From assembly GCF_003369915.1 (NCBI RefSeq), contig NW_022881603.1, positions 34,779,522 to 34,843,521 of the forward strand: a DNA stretch of 64,000 nt, given 5' to 3'. Positions 58,765 to 64,000 of this stretch are shown here, in pieces. The notes under the pieces are model-generated. The model worked only from the letters and a program-made list of their open reading frames with translations, had not been told where the DNA came from and did not search any database. The translations under genes were made by a program, and so were the position numbers. Every line of letters starts with the position of its first letter. The first letter of the stretch is position 1. This DNA comes from Drosophila miranda. Its lineage: Eukaryota; Arthropoda; Insecta; Diptera; Drosophilidae.

Positions 58765-59268
58765 ATGAACGAAATTATTAAAGATAAGTTTATTCCGCAG
58801 CAACTGCTGTACTTTATGGCTGGCCGGCGATGCTGCCAACAATTCCCATGCACATTTCGGTCGTCAGAGCACGACATTTTCATGCGATACGCCAGCTCTT
58901 TGGGCTTGCGGGCGCAATGCGTGTTTAATAATGGCGAAATTATCAAAGTATTCAAGCAAGCTTGCCGCCATTACTTGGAGGAGCCGAAAATAATGACATT
59001 CTCGCCTTCGACGGCAATAAACATTCTAACCATGTTGGGACGATCAGGCAACTTGGGAAAAGATGAACTGAAATTGAGCTCAGATTACATTCCACAGCGT
59101 GGGTGTGTTGCTGAAATTGTTGGGCCTCATCTACCATTTCCGACGATCATGGCGCCTACGCCGCGTGTCAAGGACGATACCCAGCGCAATTTACTGAACA
59201 AATTTCCCGGCTCTCCGTTCATCGACAACGTCATACGATGCAAATTATCTTCGCATTTGCGATACTGA
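58765..59268 (+). CDS. Spacer ORF of unknown function, spacer 7 (intact, 167 aa)
   Basis: Open from ATG 58765. It shares AEIVGPH with spacer 6 and has PGSPFID for PGYPFID. Confidence 0.6.
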   Translation: MNEIIKDKFIPQQLLYFMAGRRCCQQFPCTFRSSEHDIFMRYASSLGLRAQCVFNNGEIIKVFKQACRHYLEEPKIMTFSPSTAINILTMLGRSGNLGKDELKLSSDYIPQRGCVAEIVGPHLPFPTIMAPTPRVKDDTQRNLLNKFPGSPFIDNVIRCKLSSHLRY

Positions 59269-59596
59269 CTTAGTATCGGGTATAACTGTAGAGTTGCGGT
59301 GTCCACAGCAACTCACAACGTTCCCCCTCGTTTTTTTTTGTTGAACTATTTTGTTTAAACCTTGCTTTAGTCAAAATACAATAAAAGCAAGAACTAAAAA
59401 CTAAAATTATGTGGGCAGAACTAATGGTCTTATAGGCTCTGCACACTGAACCCATCCCGGGGGAATGGTGGGATTTTTTGACAGATGTGAAACTCCGATT
59501 CACACTGCCACCATCCACCATCCGTCAAAAACAGCTGATGCCAATAACAAGTTCATTAAATTTGCGCGGAAGATTTATTAGTTCTTGGTTCTTATA

Positions 59597-60903
59597 ATGG
59601 ATGATGAAGATATAGCAATTATTTCGGCTGTGGTTCAACAGCAAAATATTTTCTTGCACCAACTAATAATGTTGCTGTCAATGAATAATGATGATGACTT
59701 TAACATTGACGAGGATGAGATGACCCAGATGACTGCCATAAAAACACAAAAGCCAGGAAGATTATGGTCGTTTGTGAGTACTTCTACTAACTTCAACCAT
59801 AGTTTAAAGTACAAGGACATATTTTATGGTTTTAGGAAAATTCCTAAATTCCTTTGGAAAAGCGCATCGCCATTGCGCTATACACTTTGGGCTCGTCCTC
59901 TGAGTACCGAACAGTTGGCAGGCTTTTCGGTGTAGCTCCAAACATTGTGTGTAGTATCCTGCACGAGTTTTGCAGAGCACTTATCGACGAGTTTTCGAAG
60001 GAGTACACGTCGCCCAATTACCTAACTTCCGACAAAATTGATGAGTGCGTAAAGGGATTCGAGGCAATTGGGTTTCCTCAGTGCCTAGGTGCAATTGGTA
60101 GGAAATCAATAAGAACTTCAGCAATATGTTTACATATAAATTGGTTTTTAAACTTCCTTTTTATTCTAGATGGATGCCACATCGAAATAAAACCACCAGC
60201 ACCTGAGGCAGTAGACCACCATAACTATAAGGGCTGGTATTCCACAGTCTTGTTTGCCCTAGTGGATTATAGGTATGCAAATATCTTGCACAAAAATATG
60301 TATTTAGCAAGTTGGTTTAATGTCCTAAATTATTTAAATCCGATTCTTTTTAGATACAGATTTACATATGTAAATATCGGCTCTGCAGGAAGGTGCAATG
60401 ACTCGATGATATACCAGAAGTCAAGCCGTGCAAAACATATCGAAGCATCGGCATTACTCCAAGAGAAAGCCAAGGAAATAAGCGGAGTAAACGTCCCTGT
60501 AATGCTTATCGGGGACTCGGCATTTAGGTTTTCTAAAAAGCTGATGAAACCTTACCCGTTTTCCACAGTCGCCTCTTTGGAACAGCGCACGTTTAACTAC
60601 AACCTTTCCAAAGCTAGGCGAGTGGTGGAAAATGCATTTGGGCATTTAAAAGCCAGATTTCGAATAATCGGAAAAGGTCTTGATAGCCACCACAAAAATA
60701 ATAGCGCCATAATAATGAGCTGTTGTATTTTACACAATATATTAAATAAGCACAACAGCGCGATTAATGAAAATTGGGAGCTTGCAACAAATGAGCAGCG
60801 CGAACAGCCCGATACCAGCAACAGTTCTGCTGACTTTAATCAGTCAGCAGAACAGATACGATCTGCAATCGCAAAATATTGTGTAGACCGTAATGAAAAT
60901 TAA
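59597..60903 (+). pseudogene. Harbinger transposase, unit 7
   Basis: Short aspartate run and GHLKARFRIIGKG variant; no private amino-acid change noticed. Confidence 0.8.
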
Positions 60904-60907
60904 AAAC

Positions 60908-63729
60908 TTATTTATTTTTATTTTTTAAAACTTCTAATAAGTCGTTCTGGAATTTTGTTTGGGTGCTGATCAAGTCCTGCACCATCTTCTCCTGCCTAAC
61001 GTCGTGCTCCTCCTTCTTTCTGTGGTGGTCCTTTTGTTGTTCGAGACGCTCCTGGGCGATCTCTGCCAGCCACGAAATGTCGGTCTTTTTCTTTTTCTTT
61101 GGCGGACGCCCAGACAAGGTGCTGGAGCTACAAGATCCGTCCAGGTCCATCTCAATAATATCCGAAAAGTACTCATCAGGATCTGCAATGAACACCTTAA
61201 ATGAAATATATTTTTTTAGCAATAAATTAATAAAACTTACTGTCGTTGTCCAATGTGCTCTGCTCCATGTTGTTTGCACTCAAGATGCCAAATCAGCGAA
61301 CTTCAGTTCAGCGCCCTGAATGTGACGGTCAACCGGCGGTAATCTGATATCTTGCACATGCCGCAAGATCAGCATTATCGCTTATGCCAAGTCGGCTTAC
61401 CGACTGTAGCTTTGTAGCTCTAAGTACATATATTTTGTAGCTTTGCATTCTTTGGCAATTAAATAATTTTGATTCAGCTTATGCCCCAGCTTGCTGGTGG
61501 CTCCTAGTTTTAGTTCTGTTCTTATAACGAAAGCTAACGCTTGTTAATAAACCTTGCTCCGGCAACCAGCCGTAAACACTTTGAATTATTAATTCTATAC
61601 CACTGTACCACAAGGCCAGTGATAAGAGAGACAGTTATCTCTCCAACATAATCTTCATAAAGGATTGTATACCACGGAACCCGCACGAGGACCTGTAGCG
61701 CTTGTAGCAGGGAATGCTGAGTTTTTTTGTGGCGCCATCTAGTGCTCAGAGTGGCAGGCGAACGACAGGTCAAGGGAAAACCAAAAAGACGGTAACAGGT
61801 CAAAACGTCAGGCTATCTCTGTTGAAAATGCATCCAGGGACCTGTTAGAGGATTTGCCGCCAGAACGTTGGCGTCCCTATCGGCTATTCCCTCGTGAAAG
61901 TCAATTGAGTCGGTTGCGTATCGGTCCGACGGAAAGGAAAAACCAAGAATTTAGTGAAGAGAAAAACTATAGGGAATCTAAATATCTAAATCCAAGATTC
62001 GACTGCGAGATTCTTGGTTGAAGGCGAGTGGGCTATTCAGTCGTCAGAAGCCGTATAGCGCTGAGTCCGGTTGGGGTAAGTGCTGAGGGAAGAGAAGAGA
62101 AGGGCTAAAGGAGAATAAAGAGTTGTCCCATTTGTAGTCTTGGCGCTTAGTAAATCGAGTTAAGCAGTGCGGATTCGATCGTCCAAGGAAGCCAGCCAGC
62201 AAACAACAGCAGCCGCAAGCCTAACAAAGTGGCTTTTAAACCTTTGGGATTGTCTGGAAAGCGCTCAGCCATCGGAGAAGCGAGCGTGGAAGCAGAGGGA
62301 GAAGACATTTGGGGAGCGCTCGGTCCCCCCAAGCGGCTAGCTTCCCGAGGCGTTGGCGTCGGCACTTTAGTAGTCGAGCGCGACGCGGCAGATAAGGAGG
62401 GCCCGTCCCTTGGTCGCGAGCAGATCGGCGGAGAGAAATGTTAATATAGCACCGTCGGAGATTAGCCGTTTGGCCTTTTTCTTTGCTTTCGCGTACCTTT
62501 CACCTGCAGAAGCAGGGGAAAGAATTTGAGCTGTTCCCGTTCGCCCAGGAGGTGGAAAGGAAACATAGATAACCGTCGGGAGAAAGAGAATAGAAAAAAA
62601 AGAGGAAGCAACGGATTGACGGAGTAATTGTATTCGTGTCTGTAAATGTGTAATTAATTATGATTTCTGTGCGGAGTTAATTAGGAGAGATTTAGATTTG
62701 ATTCCGGTAGTGGCTTCTCGTGACTCTCGCCGATCTGCAAATATGATTTCCCCCAACCTTGTGCCCATTTAAGTGTTCTTCCACCACAGCAGCTTTAGGT
62801 ATTCATCGAGGAAAGCGCTTTCGCCGATGGAGCCATAAACTGGAGAAAAGGTATGAGTGGACTTAAATTCTGTTATTAATGAATTACAACTTGAAACAAG
62901 GGAACTAGGGCCGGTCGGTGAGTGAGAGGGAGAAGTGCCCACTCGAATTGGTTTCGTAACATTACGGAGTCAGCAAGCAAGTTAGTTTGTCCATTTCGGA
63001 CTTATTTAGTATATCGTTTGTATGACACATAGCCAAGTATTTGTAGGAATTTTATACATATATTTCATTTAGCTACTCTTTTAATGTGGGTGATTATATT
63101 ATGGTATTTGCGGGTAATGTTAGTGTTTTAGCCAGTAAGTGAATAAACTTTATAATGTATTAATCTACCGCTTTGCTTTCGCTGGCAAATTCCCCATGTA
63201 GGACGCCCGGACAAAGGGGCCATTCCGTCATTAAATCGAACGGTTTGGAATGGCCATGGCAGGGTGGGCGACACGACCTCGACAACACCAGAGGCGGAGT
63301 TGAGATACCTTTCCAGCACACATCCACAATTCTATTCAGGGATAAACAGTGTCTCCCGGTTAAGCATTTTCGTCGTGACACGCTACTTCATTCGCGGTAT
63401 AATGCGTATAGGCCACCAGCAGGAGGGGGCAAGAACATCACTCCAATAGCCGACGAGCAGAGGCCGGAAACCCAAAGCGTGTGCTTCCCTTCGCTGAATG
63501 ACAGCTAGCCTGGCAGGATTTATATACACAGACGTGCGTAGATGACACGTTACAGACCACCGCATCAAGCAGCTAAGGCTACTTGGACATACGGACAACT
63601 TAATTTACACATGTGAATTTTTGCGTGGTCCGCGCAAATCTTCAATTTTCTCCTTCCATATGTCAATCAGCAGGCTCTCAAGCGCGGCACTCCATTTCAC
63701 CCTGCCGCCTGCTGTTGTTCTCTTGTTTG
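60908..63729 (-). pseudogene. Harbinger Myb/SANT-like remnant, unit 7, split by solo LTR
   Basis: Private change DPDEYFSD for DTDEYFSD at the start of exon d. Otherwise it is as in unit 6. Confidence 0.55.
61694..63554 (+). mobile_element. Family C solo LTR, unit 7
   Basis: 1861 bp, GACC at 61690-61693 and 63555-63558. Single-base losses at about 62439 and 63208 compared with unit 2. Confidence 0.9.
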
Positions 63730-64000
63730 CTGCATTGTGTAATAATATTATATATTATAAACAATAAAAAACAAATATATCTATTCAACGTATCTGTCCT
63801 TCCGAGCTGTTCTGTTGTTGTTTTTGTTTTTTGTTAATTTTGTCACAATCATTGTTTACGTTTTCGCAGTGAATACCATTTTTCCATTGTGAATGACAAT
63901 TATTCAGAGTTGCATTTGAAAACCATCGGCTAACTATCGCATAGAAACGTGCGGTTTAGGAACATCCAAAATGGATGGTGGACTAACTGGGAAATTTTCG

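Larger units (their letters stand above)
29043..64000 (+). repeat. Tandem array of Harbinger-plus-spacer units
   Basis: Seven units follow unit 0, all in the same orientation. Element starts are 30140, 34132, 39924, 43906, 47891, 53646 and 59433. Spacings are 3982-3992 bp for short units and 5755-5792 bp for units with a solo LTR. Each unit is a spacer of about 1.1 kb (unknown ORF and promoter) plus a Harbinger element of about 2.9 kb. Copies differ by scattered substitutions and small indels. The array runs out of the window on the right. Confidence 0.95.
59433..64000 (+). mobile_element. Harbinger element, unit 7, with family C solo LTR (cut by window end)
   Basis: TSD TTA at 59430-59432. 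The right TIR lies just beyond the window. The 66-bp Myb deletion is present. Confidence 0.9.

Noticed and set aside
1-64000. Many other open frames over 60 codons on both strands
   Set aside because: They overlap gag, pol, transposase or LTR sequence in other frames, recur only because the DNA repeats, and show no domain or start context.
29043-64000. CRISPR-like or short satellite array
   Set aside because: Units are 4-6 kb transposon blocks, not short repeats with unique spacers.

Overview
The window looks like heterochromatic, transposon-packed DNA from a Drosophila-type fly. It holds no prokaryotic gene structure and no recognisable single-copy host gene. The fly assignment is an inference from the Ty3/gypsy-type LTR elements with a tRNA-Lys-type primer site, the jockey-like LINE, and a Drosophila-style core promoter (Motif 6 + Motif 1) repeated every 4-6 kb in the right half.

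Left part (1-14888): a head-to-tail array of one gypsy-type LTR retrotransposon (family A) whose neighbouring copies share LTRs: pol end, LTR, gag-pol, LTR, gag-pol, LTR. The two internal regions visible in full carry shared lesions plus private deletions. The array's right end sits inside intron 2 of a PIF/Harbinger transposase gene.

Middle (14889-29042): this single Harbinger copy (unit 0) is a nest. After 256 bp of transposase comes a complete second gypsy-type element (family B, 15145-24584, LTRs nearly identical, 4-bp target duplication AAAA). Then come 308 bp more of transposase, a 5'-truncated jockey-like LINE (about 24893-27598), and then the Harbinger 3' end.

Right part (29043-64000): a tandem array of seven further units. 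Each unit is a Harbinger element (terminal inverted repeats starting TAGGCT, TSD TTA; transposase and a convergent Myb/SANT-like gene remnant), preceded by a 1.1-kb spacer. The spacer carries a Motif 6/Motif 1 promoter and a 166-167 codon ORF of unknown identity that is intact in five of seven spacers. Units 2, 5, 6 and 7 also carry a 1.84-1.87 kb solo LTR (family C) at the same base, flanked by GACC, together with a 66-bp deletion of the Myb-like first exon. The units are nearly identical and marker variants are shuffled among them, as expected for a transposon-derived macrosatellite homogenised by unequal exchange or gene conversion.

The most unusual feature is the array itself: a DNA transposon and a promoter-bearing gene fragment amplified together, with a solo-LTR insertion used repeatedly as part of the unit. 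The second is the G GGA AAC slippery heptamer at the gag/pol overlap, in the correct phase in both gypsy families. LTR 5' ends of family A are inferred by comparison with family B, because the array shows no outside left flank.
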